DNA of 60,000 nucleotides from Komagataeibacter sp. FNDCR2 (lineage in GTDB: Bacteria; Pseudomonadota; Alphaproteobacteria; Acetobacterales; Acetobacteraceae). How positions within the stretch are numbered: the first letter of the stretch is position 1; each line of letters starts with the position of its first letter. The stretch covers positions 1-60,000 of the forward strand of contig NZ_JAIWOU010000001.1 of the NCBI RefSeq assembly GCF_021295395.1. The letters run 5' to 3'. The notes beneath the pieces were generated by a model. It ran no database searches, had not been told where the DNA came from, and saw only the letters and a program-made list of their open reading frames with translations. The translations under genes and the position numbers were made by a program. Of the stretch, positions 39,098-48,067 are shown piece after piece.

Positions 39098-39730
39098 ATG
39101 ACGGTTCAGTACATAAAAACGCATGCCGCCGGGCTACTGGCCGCAGGCGGCGTGTTGCTGGGGGCTGCCGCGCATGCGGATACGCTGCCCACCTCCGCCC
39201 CGGCGGCCCAGGTCGCCCCGGCCGACTCCCCGCTCAGCGACGCCACGCGCGCCCAGCGGCTCATGGCGGCACGGATCGGGCTGCGTACCTTCACCTCCGC
39301 CGGTTTCCATGCGGGCACCGTGCGTCATATCGTCCTGCTGCGTTTCCTGCCGACCATAACCGACGCCCAGCGCGCCGAAGTCGTGCGGCGGTTCATGGCG
39401 CTGCGCCAGATTTCGCGGCGCGAGGACGGCGCCCCCGTCATCAGCACCATCGAGACCGGCGCCCAGATCAGTGGCGAGGGCGCGGATGAAGGGTTGCAGC
39501 AGGCCTTCGTGGTCACGTTCCGCTCGGAAGGGGACCGTAATTATTACGTTGGCCGCCCGGTGGTGACCGACCCGGCCTATTTCGACCCCGCGCATGAAGC
39601 GTTCAAGAAATTCGCCGCACCCTATGTCATCGCGACCGTGGTGTTTGACTATGCCGTCCCGCCCGCCGCCCCCCAGCGCGACGCGCCCATAAAGCCGGTG
39701 CGCGCGCAGGCGCCCCAGCCGCAGGGCTGA
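39098..39730 (+). CDS. Exported Dabb-domain (stress-responsive A/B barrel) protein
   Basis: A 210-residue protein with a Sec signal peptide (THAAGLLAAGGVLLGAAAHA, cleavage before DTLP). The mature part contains one Dabb-type ferredoxin-like barrel (VRHIVLLRFLPTITDAQRAEV, then FVVTFRSEGDRNYYVG and a FKKFAAPYV stretch). A Pro-rich tail follows. Dabb domains occur in stress proteins and small cyclases; function here is unknown and the periplasmic location is unusual for the fold. The ATG at 39098 follows GGACAGG; an ATG at 39074 is the alternative. Confidence 0.7.
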   Translation: MTVQYIKTHAAGLLAAGGVLLGAAAHADTLPTSAPAAQVAPADSPLSDATRAQRLMAARIGLRTFTSAGFHAGTVRHIVLLRFLPTITDAQRAEVVRRFMALRQISRREDGAPVISTIETGAQISGEGADEGLQQAFVVTFRSEGDRNYYVGRPVVTDPAYFDPAHEAFKKFAAPYVIATVVFDYAVPPAAPQRDAPIKPVRAQAPQPQG

Positions 39731-39766
39731 CAGGCCAGGCCTATCCCCTTCAAGGAATGAAATGAC

Positions 39767-40525
39767 ATGACAACCGTGACCCTCGGGCATCTGGACACGA
39801 CCGTACAACAGGCATCCGCCGCCGCCGTGGCCCGCGTGCTGGAAGCCTACGAGCTTGAAATAGAATACGTTGTGACCCCGCACGCGGAAATGCTGGAGCA
39901 TATGCGCCGCGGCGACGTGGATCTGTTCGTCTCCGCCTGGCTGCCAGAGGTGGATGCCGCCTTCCTTGCCCCCGATCTGGGCATGCAGGCGTTCGGGCAA
40001 CTGTACCGTCCCGTCTTTGGCTGCGGCGTGCCCGACGCGGCGGGGACCGGCATCACGTCGCTTGCGGATCTGGCGGCGGCGGGTGACGTGATCGGGCGGG
40101 AAATCGTGGCCCCGGCTTCGGTCCTGGATCGCGTCAGGCAGGTGGTGGCGGCCTATGACCTGACGGAGGCGGGCTACACCATCGCGGCCCGCCCCGATGA
40201 GGAAGCGTTCGGACATGCGGCGCATGTGCTGGAAAAGGGCCTGCCTGAAATCATTCCCGCATGGCAGCCTTCCTTCGTGTATTACGGCAACCGCCTGACC
40301 CAGCTTGAAGACCCCAAAACCGCCTGTGGTCCGGAACAGGAGGCGCGGATCCTGATCCGTTCGGCCATCCGTGCAGATATGGATTCGGACCTGCTGGACG
40401 AACTGGATGAACTGACGCTGGGCAACAAGGTGGTGAGCGCGCTGGACCACGCCATGCGCAATGACGGCATGAGCGCCGAGGACGCCGCCGAAGCATGGCA
40501 GCGCGGCAGGCTCCTGCCGCGCTGA
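39767..40525 (+). CDS. OpuAC-type glycine betaine-binding domain protein without signal peptide
   Basis: A 252-residue protein whose sequence (MTTVTLGHLDTTVQQ, GDVDLFVSAWLPEVD, IIPAWQPSFVYYG) fits the OpuAC/ProX substrate-binding family for quaternary ammonium compounds. Unlike transport-associated members, it has no signal peptide or lipobox: the domain starts at the first residues. No permease or ATPase gene is adjacent. It may be a cytoplasmic ligand-binding protein, or the true start may have been lost. The ATG is preceded by AAGGAATG. A methyltransferase gene follows after 10 bp. Confidence 0.7.
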   Translation: MTTVTLGHLDTTVQQASAAAVARVLEAYELEIEYVVTPHAEMLEHMRRGDVDLFVSAWLPEVDAAFLAPDLGMQAFGQLYRPVFGCGVPDAAGTGITSLADLAAAGDVIGREIVAPASVLDRVRQVVAAYDLTEAGYTIAARPDEEAFGHAAHVLEKGLPEIIPAWQPSFVYYGNRLTQLEDPKTACGPEQEARILIRSAIRADMDSDLLDELDELTLGNKVVSALDHAMRNDGMSAEDAAEAWQRGRLLPR

Positions 40526-40535
40526 GGCCCGTATC

Positions 40536-41810
40536 ATGACCAGCCACGAAAGCGATGCCACCGGCCCGGGGGATGCGCGTGACGCCGGGTTGCAGGCCCA
40601 GTACGAGCATTACCCCTATCCCGCCCGCGACCCGCGTGAGGAGAAGGGCAGGCTGCTGATCGGCAGTCCCAGCCACCTGCGTGAGATCGATTACTGGGTA
40701 TTCGGCGCGACCCGCCCCCGTTCCCTGCCGCTGCGCGTGCTGGTGGCGGGTTGCGGCACGGGTGATGGCGCGATCATGCTGGCCACCCACATGGCGCGCG
40801 CGGGGCGGGAGGGGGAGGTCGTATGCCTTGACCGATCGGTGGCGGCGCTGGACACGGTCCGTGCCCGCGCTGCGGTGCGGGGGCTGGAGAACATGCGCTT
40901 CGTCCGGGGGGATCTGACGGATCTCGCCGCCACGGTGTCCGGCCCGTTCGATTATATCGACTGCTGCGGCGTGCTGCATCACCTGCCCGACCCGGATGCC
41001 GGGCTTGCGGCCCTTGTGGGCGTGCTGGCGCCCGGGGGCGGCATGGGGCTCATGGTCTATGCCCCGTACGGCCGTACGGGTGTGTACATGCTTCAGAACG
41101 CGCTTGAACGGCTTGCCCCCGTGGCGGAGCCGCCAGCCCGGCGGCTGGATATGGCGCGCAGGCTCATGCGGCATCTGCCCGCCACGGCATGGCTGCGGCA
41201 GAATGGCAATTTTGGCGACCACCTGACCGGGGGGGACGCGGGGCTGTATGACCTGCTGCTCAACCCGCGTGACCGGGCTTATGACATCACCGCCTTTCAC
41301 GGCCTGCTGGACCGGGCGGGGCTGGCCGCTGCCTGCCTGATGGAACCGGCGCGCTACGATCCCGCCCTGCTGCTGCCCGACCCGCGGCTGCGTGAACGCA
41401 TCGCGGCCCTGCCCGAACGCGCGCGGCAGGCCGTGGCGGAAGATGCGGCGGGGAACATGGCCACTCATGTCGCCTATGTGCGGCGCGCGAGCGAGCCGGT
41501 CCGGCGGGCCGATCCGCATGCGCCGGACGCCGTGCCGGTCATGCGCGAAATCCCCGGTCTCGAACTGGCCCGCATGATCGGGCCGGATGACCGGCTGCCC
41601 TTTGCTTTCGGCACGTTGCAGGTGTCCATTCCGCTGCCGCCGCAGGCACGCGGTATCCTGCCCCTGATCGATGGCGTGCGGCGCGTGGCCGACATCGCGG
41701 CGATCGTGGAAACGCGGGGCCTGTCAGCCACACGGTTCGCCCGGGTGTGGGGGCAGATCTTCACCACGCTGGAATCGCTCAACCGGGTGCTGCTGCGCGC
41801 GCCGGACTGA
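40536..41810 (+). CDS. SAM-dependent methyltransferase with C-terminal extension
   Basis: A 424-residue protein. Residues about 65-190 form a class I methyltransferase fold: motif I VLVAGCGTGDG, post-I acidic VVCLDRS and motif IV YIDCCGVLHHLPDP. A middle helical part follows, then a C-terminal segment of about 100 residues (IPLPPQARGILPLIDGVRRV and on) that looks like a small helical or winged-helix module, similar in style to domains at the end of other bacterial methyltransferases. The substrate is unknown. It starts 10 bp after the OpuAC gene and is followed 5 bp later by a DUF218 gene, so the three may be cotranscribed. Confidence 0.75.
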   Translation: MTSHESDATGPGDARDAGLQAQYEHYPYPARDPREEKGRLLIGSPSHLREIDYWVFGATRPRSLPLRVLVAGCGTGDGAIMLATHMARAGREGEVVCLDRSVAALDTVRARAAVRGLENMRFVRGDLTDLAATVSGPFDYIDCCGVLHHLPDPDAGLAALVGVLAPGGGMGLMVYAPYGRTGVYMLQNALERLAPVAEPPARRLDMARRLMRHLPATAWLRQNGNFGDHLTGGDAGLYDLLLNPRDRAYDITAFHGLLDRAGLAAACLMEPARYDPALLLPDPRLRERIAALPERARQAVAEDAAGNMATHVAYVRRASEPVRRADPHAPDAVPVMREIPGLELARMIGPDDRLPFAFGTLQVSIPLPPQARGILPLIDGVRRVADIAAIVETRGLSATRFARVWGQIFTTLESLNRVLLRAPD

Positions 41811-41815
41811 CCGCC

Positions 41816-42343
41816 ATGCCCCGTGGGGATGCGACGGCCCTGCCGATTGTCATATTTGGCGCGAAACTGCGACCCGACGGCACGGCGGGCCGCACGCTGC
41901 GGTTACGGGTCGCCGCCGCCCGGGCCTTTGGCGCGGGGCGGGGCGATGCGGTGGTGTATATGCCCACCGGCGGCCTGCCGGGACCGTCGGGCCTGACGGA
42001 AGCCGCGGTCATGACCCGGCTGCTGCTGGAAGCCGGTGTGCGGCCCGACGCCGTGGTGGAGGAAGGGACGGCGCCCGATACGCTGGCCTCGGTCATCGCA
42101 TGTTCGCAGCTGCTGCGGCAGGCGGGGCATGCCGGGCCGGTCGCGGTGGCCAGCAGCGCCTATCACCTGCCGCGCTGCCTGCTGCTCATGCGCATGATGG
42201 GGTGGCGGGTCATCCGCGTGCCGCCGCCCGGTGTTCCCGCCGCGCGTGGATGGCGCGGGCGATGGTTCTGGCGCCTGCGCGAAGGGGCGGCGCTGCCATG
42301 GGATGCGCTGCTGCTCGCGTGCCGACGGTTGCGGGGTGATTGA
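41816..42343 (+). CDS. YdcF/DUF218-family protein
   Basis: A 175-residue protein of the DUF218 fold, seen in YdcF, ElyC and SanA: IVIFGAKLRPDGTAG, the TGG-containing stretch VYMPTGGLPGPSG, a TEAAVMTRLLLEAGV helix and SSAYHLPR. It lacks the N-terminal membrane anchor of SanA/ElyC. Family members are linked to envelope or SAM-related functions, but none is certain. The ATG at 41816 lies 5 bp after the methyltransferase stop. Confidence 0.75.
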   Translation: MPRGDATALPIVIFGAKLRPDGTAGRTLRLRVAAARAFGAGRGDAVVYMPTGGLPGPSGLTEAAVMTRLLLEAGVRPDAVVEEGTAPDTLASVIACSQLLRQAGHAGPVAVASSAYHLPRCLLLMRMMGWRVIRVPPPGVPAARGWRGRWFWRLREGAALPWDALLLACRRLRGD

Positions 42344-42409
42344 CACTGCCAGCCATAGCCCGCATCACGCGGGGGAGTTGAAGAAACAATATTAGTCTGG
42401 ATGGAAGCC

Positions 42410-43387
42410 ATGCCTGTGCAAGCCTTTGTTTTCCCCGGTCAGGGAAGTCAGTCAGTTGGAATGGGGCACGATCTGGCCCAGGCATTCGCGCCTGCGCGGG
42501 AAGTGTTTCAGGAAGTCGATGACGCACTGGGCCAGCACCTCTCGAAGCTGATTTTCGAAGGGCCGATGGACGAACTGACCCGGACCGATAACGCCCAGCC
42601 CGCGCTGATGGCGGTCTCCCTTGCGGTGCTGCGGGTGCTGGAGCGTGAGGGCGGGCTTGACCTGAAGCGTGACGTGGCGCTGGTGGCCGGTCACTCGCTG
42701 GGTGAATATTCCGCCCTGGCCGCGACCGGCGCGCTGGGCGTGGCCCAGACCGCGCGCCTGCTGCGCCTGCGCGGCAACGCCATGCAGAAGGCCGTGCCGC
42801 CGGGTGAGGGGGGCATGGCCGCCCTGATCGGCGTGGGCATGGACCTTGAGCGCGCCACCGCCCTGTGCGCGGAAGCCGCGAATTTTACCGATGAGGCGGG
42901 CCTGACCCACCGGCAGGTGCTTGAGGTCGCCAATGACAATGGCGGCGGGCAGGTGGTCGTGGCGGGGGAGATGGCGGCGATAGACCGTGTGATCGTGCTG
43001 GCGAAGGCGCAGGGCGTCAAGCGCGCGCTCAAGCTGCCGGTTTCGGCCCCGTTCCACTGCTCCATGATGGAACCCGCCGCCGTGGAAATGCGCGAAGCCC
43101 TGGCCGAGGCCCCGATCAGCCCCCCCGTCGTGCCGGTGGTGGCGAATGTCACGGCGGCCAAGGTGACCCAGCCCGACATGATCCGTGACCTGCTGGTGCG
43201 CCAGATCACGGGCACGGTGCGCTGGCGCGAAAGCGTTGACGCGATGGTGGCCATGGGCATCGACAGTTTTGTCGAAATCGGGGCGGGCAAGGTGCTGGCG
43301 GGGCTGGTGCGGCGCATCAATGGTGATGTCGCCACCTGCTCGGTCGGCACACCCGCCGATATCGAGGCCTATCTCGCCGCGCGCTGA
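42410..43387 (+). CDS. fabD: Malonyl-CoA:ACP transacylase
   Basis: Loads malonyl groups onto ACP for fatty acid synthesis. The 325-residue product begins MPVQAFVFPGQGSQ, has the nucleophile Ser96 in GHSLGEYSAL, and the catalytic His in SAPFHCSMM. GGAAG at 42404-42408 supports the ATG at 42410 over the in-frame ATG at 42401. It heads a fabD-fabG-acpP-fabF block. Confidence 0.95.
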   Translation: MPVQAFVFPGQGSQSVGMGHDLAQAFAPAREVFQEVDDALGQHLSKLIFEGPMDELTRTDNAQPALMAVSLAVLRVLEREGGLDLKRDVALVAGHSLGEYSALAATGALGVAQTARLLRLRGNAMQKAVPPGEGGMAALIGVGMDLERATALCAEAANFTDEAGLTHRQVLEVANDNGGGQVVVAGEMAAIDRVIVLAKAQGVKRALKLPVSAPFHCSMMEPAAVEMREALAEAPISPPVVPVVANVTAAKVTQPDMIRDLLVRQITGTVRWRESVDAMVAMGIDSFVEIGAGKVLAGLVRRINGDVATCSVGTPADIEAYLAAR

Positions 43388-43440
43388 ATGCGCGCGGCAT
43401 CCTGTTTCATTGATGGATAGCTGAAAGGGACGGACGGTTC

Positions 43441-44196
43441 ATGTTCAGACTGGACGGAAAAATTGCGCTGGTTACCGGCGCGTCGGGCGGAATCGGGCGC
43501 GAGATTGTCCGCGCGCTCCATGCGCAGGGGGCGACGGTGGTGCTGTCGGGCACCCGGCTGGCAGTGCTGGAGGAAGTCGCGGCCAGCGTGGGCGCGCAGG
43601 GCGGGGCCGAGCGGCTGCATGTCTGCCCCGCCGACCTGTCCGATGCCGCCGCCGCCGATGTGCTGGTCGCCAGCGCGGAGGAAAAGGCGGGCGCGCCGCT
43701 GGCCATTCTGGTCAACAATGCGGGGCTGACGCGCGACACGCTTGCGATTCGGATGAAGGACGACGACTGGAACCGCGTGCTGGACGTCGATCTGGCGGCA
43801 CCCTTCCGCCTGTGTCGCGCCGTGCTCAAGGGCATGCTGCGCCGCAGGGCGGGGCGGATCGTCAACATCGCCTCCGTCGTGGGGGTGACGGGCAATGCCG
43901 GGCAGGCCAATTACGCCGCCGCCAAGGCCGGCATGATCGGGATGGGCAAGTCCCTGGCGCAGGAAGCGGGCGCGCGCGGCGTGACCGTGAACACCGTCGC
44001 CCCCGGCTTCATCCAGACCGCCATGACCGACGTCCTGCCTGATGCGCAGAAGGAAAAGCTGATCGGCGCCATCCCGCTTGGCCGCATGGGCCAGCCGGGC
44101 GATATCGCCCCCGCCGTGGTTTATCTCGCATCCGATGAGGCGGCGTGGGTCACGGGCGCCACCCTGCACGTCAATGGCGGCATGGCGATGCCCTGA
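43441..44196 (+). CDS. fabG: 3-oxoacyl-ACP reductase
   Basis: NADPH-dependent reduction of 3-oxoacyl-ACP in each elongation cycle. The 251-residue SDR protein has the cofactor loop TGASGGIGRE, NNAGLTRD, the catalytic Ser in NIASVVG and YAAAK. The C-terminal GGMAMP end is typical. Gene order and spacing (53 bp after fabD) support the fatty acid assignment over another SDR. AAAGGGA precedes the ATG. Confidence 0.95.
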   Translation: MFRLDGKIALVTGASGGIGREIVRALHAQGATVVLSGTRLAVLEEVAASVGAQGGAERLHVCPADLSDAAAADVLVASAEEKAGAPLAILVNNAGLTRDTLAIRMKDDDWNRVLDVDLAAPFRLCRAVLKGMLRRRAGRIVNIASVVGVTGNAGQANYAAAKAGMIGMGKSLAQEAGARGVTVNTVAPGFIQTAMTDVLPDAQKEKLIGAIPLGRMGQPGDIAPAVVYLASDEAAWVTGATLHVNGGMAMP

Positions 44197-44452
44197 CGGA
44201 TGTGATATTTTGCTGGACAGCAGGCCGGAAGTGACAAAAAAGATAGGCCTGACAGCCCGGCTGTCCCCTTAAATTCGGGGCGAACGGACACGAAATGCAA
44301 TCGCTGCCTTGGCGATGGCATCAAAACCGTGCTAATCGCCCGCAGCTTCGTCCGAAGCAGGCCGGTGTGCAACGCCGGTGCGCAGGGACGTTACACGACG
44401 AACACGTTTCGAACCGCCCGTTCTTTCAGGGGCAGACAGGAAGCAGAGACAG

Positions 44453-44692
44453 ATGAGCGAAATCGCCGATAAGGTTAAGAAGATCGTAGTCGAGCACCTT
44501 GGTGTGGACGAAAGCAAGGTCACCCCGGATGCGTCTTTCATCGACGACCTGGGCGCGGACAGCCTGGACACGGTTGAACTGGTCATGGCTTTCGAGGAAG
44601 CTTTCAGCGTCGAAATCCCTGAGGACGCCGCCGAGAAGATCACGACCGTGAAGGACGCGATCGACTATATCGAGAAGCAGAAAGCGGCCTGA
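44453..44692 (+). CDS. acpP: Acyl carrier protein
   Basis: Carrier of acyl intermediates for fatty acid and lipid A synthesis. The 79-residue acidic protein has the phosphopantetheine Ser37 in [15 protein letters not shown]. The ATG at 44453 has AGGAAG about 9 nt upstream; the frame is open earlier but the extra sequence is not ACP-like. A 256-bp gap separates it from fabG, which contains GACAGCC-C-GGCTGTC (near 44250-44265) and a weak promoter-like TTGGCG (44309) / GCTAAT (44331). This suggests acpP has its own promoter. It is followed directly by a terminator-like hairpin. Confidence 0.97.
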   Translation: MSEIADKVKKIVVEHLGVDESKVTPDASFIDDLGADSLDTVELVMAFEEAFSVEIPEDAAEKITTVKDAIDYIEKQKAA

Positions 44693-44717
44693 TCGGCCTT
44701 CAGCCGATCACGTTTTT
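44691..44717 (+). terminator. Rho-independent terminator or attenuator after acpP
   Basis: A 7-bp stem GATCGGC / GCCGATC with a CTTCA loop overlaps the acpP stop codon and is followed by ACG and five T residues. It is the best terminator in the window. It would end most acpP transcripts and limit read-through into fabF. Confidence 0.75.
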
Positions 44718-44765
44718 ATACGAATTCAGTCAGGTATCGTTACTTTCAGGGAGCAGGACGGGTTG

Positions 44766-46049
44766 ATGCAGTCTACCGGATTGACGTCTGGACAGCGGCG
44801 CGTTGTCGTAACCGGTATGGGCATGGTCAGCCCTCTCGGACTGGGTGTTGAGCGTAACTGGTCACGTCTCGTGGCCGGGGAAAATGGCTTCGGCCGTATT
44901 TCCGCGTTCGATGCGTCCGACCTGCCGGCACAGGTCGCGGGCGAAGTGCCCGAAGGGCCGACGGGAAGTGGCGGCCTGACCCTTTCGGACTGGGTGCCGG
45001 TCAAGGACCAGAAAAAGATGGACCGCTTTATCCATCTTGGTCTCGTGGCGGCGACCGAAGCGGTCGAGGATTCGGGCTGGAAGCCGGAATCGGAGGAAGA
45101 TCGCTGCCGCACCGGCGTCATGATCGGTGCGGGTATCGGCGGCCTCCAGACAATTTACGAGGCATCCGTGACGGTAAAGGAAGGCCGGGCCCGCCGCCTG
45201 TCGCCTTTCTTCATCCCGTCCGCCCTGATCAATCTCGTATCCGGGCATGTCTCCATCAAATACGGTTTCAAGGGGCCGAACCATTCGGTCGTCACGGCCT
45301 GCGCCACGGGCGTGCACGCCATTGGCGACGCCGCGCGCATGATCATGCTGGGCGATGCGGAGGTTATGGTCGCCGGTGGGGCCGAGGCCGCGGTCTGCCC
45401 GCTGGGTATCGCCGGGTTCTGCTCCGCCAAGGCTCTTTCCACCCATTTCAACGACACGCCGGAAAAGGCGTCCCGTCCATGGGACAGGGATCGCGACGGC
45501 TTCGTGATGGGTGAAGGCTCCGGCATCGTGGTGCTGGAGGAATACGAACACGCCAAGGCCCGTGGCGCCAAGATCTATGCCGAGGTGATCGGCTACGGCA
45601 TGTCGGGTGACGCCCATCACATCACCGCACCCGCGCCGGGGCATGAAGGTGCGTATCGCGCCATGCAGAACGCCCTGCGCAGCGCGGGTCTGACCACGGC
45701 GGACATCCAGTATGTCAACGCCCATGGCACCTCCACCATGGCGGATGACCTTGAGCTGGAAGCGGTCGAACGCCTGTTCGGTGATGACGCGCGCGGGCTG
45801 GCCATGTCCTCCACCAAATCCGCGACCGGGCATCTGCTTGGCGCGGCGGGCGCGATCGAGGCGATTTATTCCATCCTCGCCATTCGCGACAACGTCGCCC
45901 CGCCCACGCTCAATCTGGACAATCCATCACGTGAAAGCGTGATCGACCGCATTGCCCATACGGCGCAGGAGCGCAGGATCGACACGATCCTGTCCAACAG
46001 CTTCGGCTTTGGCGGCACCAACGCCAGCGTGATCCTGCGCGGCGTGTAA
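44766..46049 (+). CDS. fabF: 3-oxoacyl-ACP synthase II
   Basis: Elongating condensing enzyme of fatty acid synthesis. The 427-residue thiolase-fold product begins with VVVTGMGMVSPLG and has the catalytic triad: Cys in VVTACATGVHAIGDA, His in NAHGTSTM and His in KSATGHLLGAAGAIEA, then NSFGFGGTNAS. The ATG at 44766 follows GGGAGCAGGA; a TTG directly before it is unlikely. It lies 73 bp after acpP, beyond the terminator hairpin. Confidence 0.95.
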   Translation: MQSTGLTSGQRRVVVTGMGMVSPLGLGVERNWSRLVAGENGFGRISAFDASDLPAQVAGEVPEGPTGSGGLTLSDWVPVKDQKKMDRFIHLGLVAATEAVEDSGWKPESEEDRCRTGVMIGAGIGGLQTIYEASVTVKEGRARRLSPFFIPSALINLVSGHVSIKYGFKGPNHSVVTACATGVHAIGDAARMIMLGDAEVMVAGGAEAAVCPLGIAGFCSAKALSTHFNDTPEKASRPWDRDRDGFVMGEGSGIVVLEEYEHAKARGAKIYAEVIGYGMSGDAHHITAPAPGHEGAYRAMQNALRSAGLTTADIQYVNAHGTSTMADDLELEAVERLFGDDARGLAMSSTKSATGHLLGAAGAIEAIYSILAIRDNVAPPTLNLDNPSRESVIDRIAHTAQERRIDTILSNSFGFGGTNASVILRGV

Positions 46050-46054
46050 ATGGT

Positions 46055-46077
46055 GGTGCCTGCGGGCACCTCCTTTT
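46055..46077 (+). terminator. Rho-independent terminator after fabF
   Basis: A 6-bp stem GGTGCC / GGCACC with a TGCG loop is followed by TCCTTTT. It lies 6 bp past the fabF stop and 22 bp before mltG, so it may act as an attenuator between them. Confidence 0.55.
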
Positions 46078-46098
46078 GAAAATACGTAAGGAGACGGG

Positions 46099-47097
46099 GT
46101 GCGCAGGGTTCTGACGGCCCTGGGGCTGGTATTCCTGCTGCTGGTCCTGTCAGGTCTGGGCATTGCTTTTGTGGGGGTGCGGCAGTACGACGCCCCCGGT
46201 CTTCTGGCCGAACAGCGCACGGTTGTCATTCCCCATGGCGGCGTGGCGCAGGTCTTCGCCACCTTGCAGCAGGCCGAAGTGCTTGATCGCGGCCTGCTGA
46301 CGCAAAAAGTGTTCATGGTGGCGACGGCCCTGACCCGTGTTGACGGGTCGTTCCATGCCGCCGAACTGGTCTTTCCCGCCCATGCCTCCATCCGTCAGGT
46401 GCTGCTGGTGCTGCGGCATGGCAAGCCGGTCGTGCATCGGCTGACCGTGCCGGAGGGGCTGTCCGCCATCCAGATCGCGACCCTTCTGGAGCGTGCGCCA
46501 TATATGGACGGCAGCTTCCCCTTCCCGGCGGAGGGATCGGTCATGCCCCTGACCTATGATTACGAATGGGGCATGCCGCGTGCGCAGATACTGCTTCGCA
46601 TGCAGCATGGCATGGACCGTGCGCTAGATCAGATATGGCAGGGGCGCGAAGTTGATTCCGCCATAGTGGACCGGCATAACCTGCTGGTTCTGGCCTCGAT
46701 GATCGAACGCGAAACAGCACTTGCGGATGAGCGCCCCCTGGTCGCGCGCGTGTTCCTTAACCGTCTCCATCACGGGATGCGGCTTCAGTCCGACCCGACC
46801 GTGGTGTATGGGCTGAACAAGGGGGAGGGGCCGCTTGGCCATGCCCTGTCGCGCGCCGATCTTGCGCAGCCCACACCCTATAATACCTATCTTATCGCGG
46901 CCCTGCCGCCGGGGCCGATCTGCTCACCGGGTATGGCGTCCCTTTATGCGGCAGCACACCCGGCGCAGGGCGACCAGCTTTATTTCGTGGCGAATGGCCA
47001 TGGCGGCCATGACTTTGCATCCTCTCTGGATGATCATAACCGCCATGTCTCGGTCTTCAGGGCCGCGAAGCACGCGCAGGAAGCACCGCCCAGATAG
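46099..47097 (+). CDS. mltG: Endolytic murein transglycosylase MltG
   Basis: Inner-membrane lytic transglycosylase that cuts nascent glycan strands and sets their length. The 332-residue product has an N-terminal membrane anchor (LTALGLVFLLLVLSGLGIAF), a LysM-like region, and the YceG domain with catalytic Glu203 in SMIERETAL. VARVFLNRL and QSDPTVVYGL follow. It uses GTG as start, with AAGGAGA upstream. The acpP-fabF-mltG order is typical in alphaproteobacteria. Confidence 0.93.
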   Translation: MRRVLTALGLVFLLLVLSGLGIAFVGVRQYDAPGLLAEQRTVVIPHGGVAQVFATLQQAEVLDRGLLTQKVFMVATALTRVDGSFHAAELVFPAHASIRQVLLVLRHGKPVVHRLTVPEGLSAIQIATLLERAPYMDGSFPFPAEGSVMPLTYDYEWGMPRAQILLRMQHGMDRALDQIWQGREVDSAIVDRHNLLVLASMIERETALADERPLVARVFLNRLHHGMRLQSDPTVVYGLNKGEGPLGHALSRADLAQPTPYNTYLIAALPPGPICSPGMASLYAAAHPAQGDQLYFVANGHGGHDFASSLDDHNRHVSVFRAAKHAQEAPPR

Positions 47098-47120
47098 CGA
47101 CCCGTTCCGTCAGACGGGAC

Positions 47121-47945
47121 TTACTGGGGCGGCAGGCTCTGGCTCGTGACCGTGCCGGTGGGGGCCGGGGTCATGGGCTGCGCCTGCGTGGCGGGGGCGG
47201 TCGTCGTGGTTGCTGCCTGGCCGTTCCTGCCCGGGCGGCTCTGGGCCGTGGCCAGCACTTCCGACAGGGCGGCGCGCAGCGGGTCCGCACCGGAATTATT
47301 GACCCGCATGGAGATGACAATATCCTCCGGGCCGACAATCTGGTTGTAATAGGCGCGGTTGGCGGCGCTGTTCACCCGCATCTTGGAGCCGCCAAGGGCC
47401 GCCCCCGCAAACAGCCCCTTGGATTTCTGCACACCAAGAATGCTGGTGTTGTGCTCGCCCGCCGTGCCCCGTTCCAGCCCGGAACCGGACGAGGCGAAGG
47501 ACGTGCCGATATCGGCGCTGAGCTTGAACTGGCTGTCCAGCAGTGACTGCACGCCCTGGTCGGTCATGACGAACAGCATGACCTCCACATCCTGCATGCC
47601 AAGCTGAAGGCCGAAATTGGCCGAACTCATGCGGTAGAACGCCGGGTCGGACCAGGAACCATGGGCGTCACGGGTCAGGAATACACAACCGCCACCACCG
47701 CCGCCAAAGGCGATCGACATGCGAAAGACCGAGGGGCAGACAATCGCGCCACGGGCATCGGCCAGATAATGGGTGATCCGGCTGTCCGCCGTCGCGGTGG
47801 AGAACATGTCCCGGACGGTCAGGGTCGCGCGGTCAACCAGATTCTGTTCTTCCTCCATGCTTGCCGCCAGGGCGGCATGCAGCGGCATCATCAGGGCCAG
47901 AGCGGCGAGTGATGTCCTGATGAGATGAAACTTGTGCAAACCCAT
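47121..47945 (-). CDS. Exported lipid-binding SYLF-domain (Ysc84-like) protein
   Basis: A 274-residue protein with a Sec signal peptide (SLAALALMMPLHAALA, then ASMEEE). The mature domain spans about residues 28-225 and matches the SYLF/DUF500 fold: AIVCPSVFRMSIAFGGGGGGCVF, YRMSSANFGLQLGMQ and VMTDQGVQSLL. Eukaryotic members bind phosphoinositides; bacterial roles are unknown. A Thr/Ala/Gln/Pro-rich tail of about 50 residues follows and looks disordered. It converges on mltG with 23 bp between stops. Confidence 0.82.
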   Translation of the reverse strand: MGLHKFHLIRTSLAALALMMPLHAALAASMEEEQNLVDRATLTVRDMFSTATADSRITHYLADARGAIVCPSVFRMSIAFGGGGGGCVFLTRDAHGSWSDPAFYRMSSANFGLQLGMQDVEVMLFVMTDQGVQSLLDSQFKLSADIGTSFASSGSGLERGTAGEHNTSILGVQKSKGLFAGAALGGSKMRVNSAANRAYYNQIVGPEDIVISMRVNNSGADPLRAALSEVLATAQSRPGRNGQAATTTTAPATQAQPMTPAPTGTVTSQSLPPQ

Positions 47946-48067
47946 CCTCCCTTTCCGATTCGTAGCGGCGGATCCACCAAAACGGTCCGTGCGTTGGAGT
48001 GGCCCGTTTTCATGGCTGAATCATGGCCGGTTAGGCAAGCCCGTTCAGCGTCCTGCCGCCCGGATAA

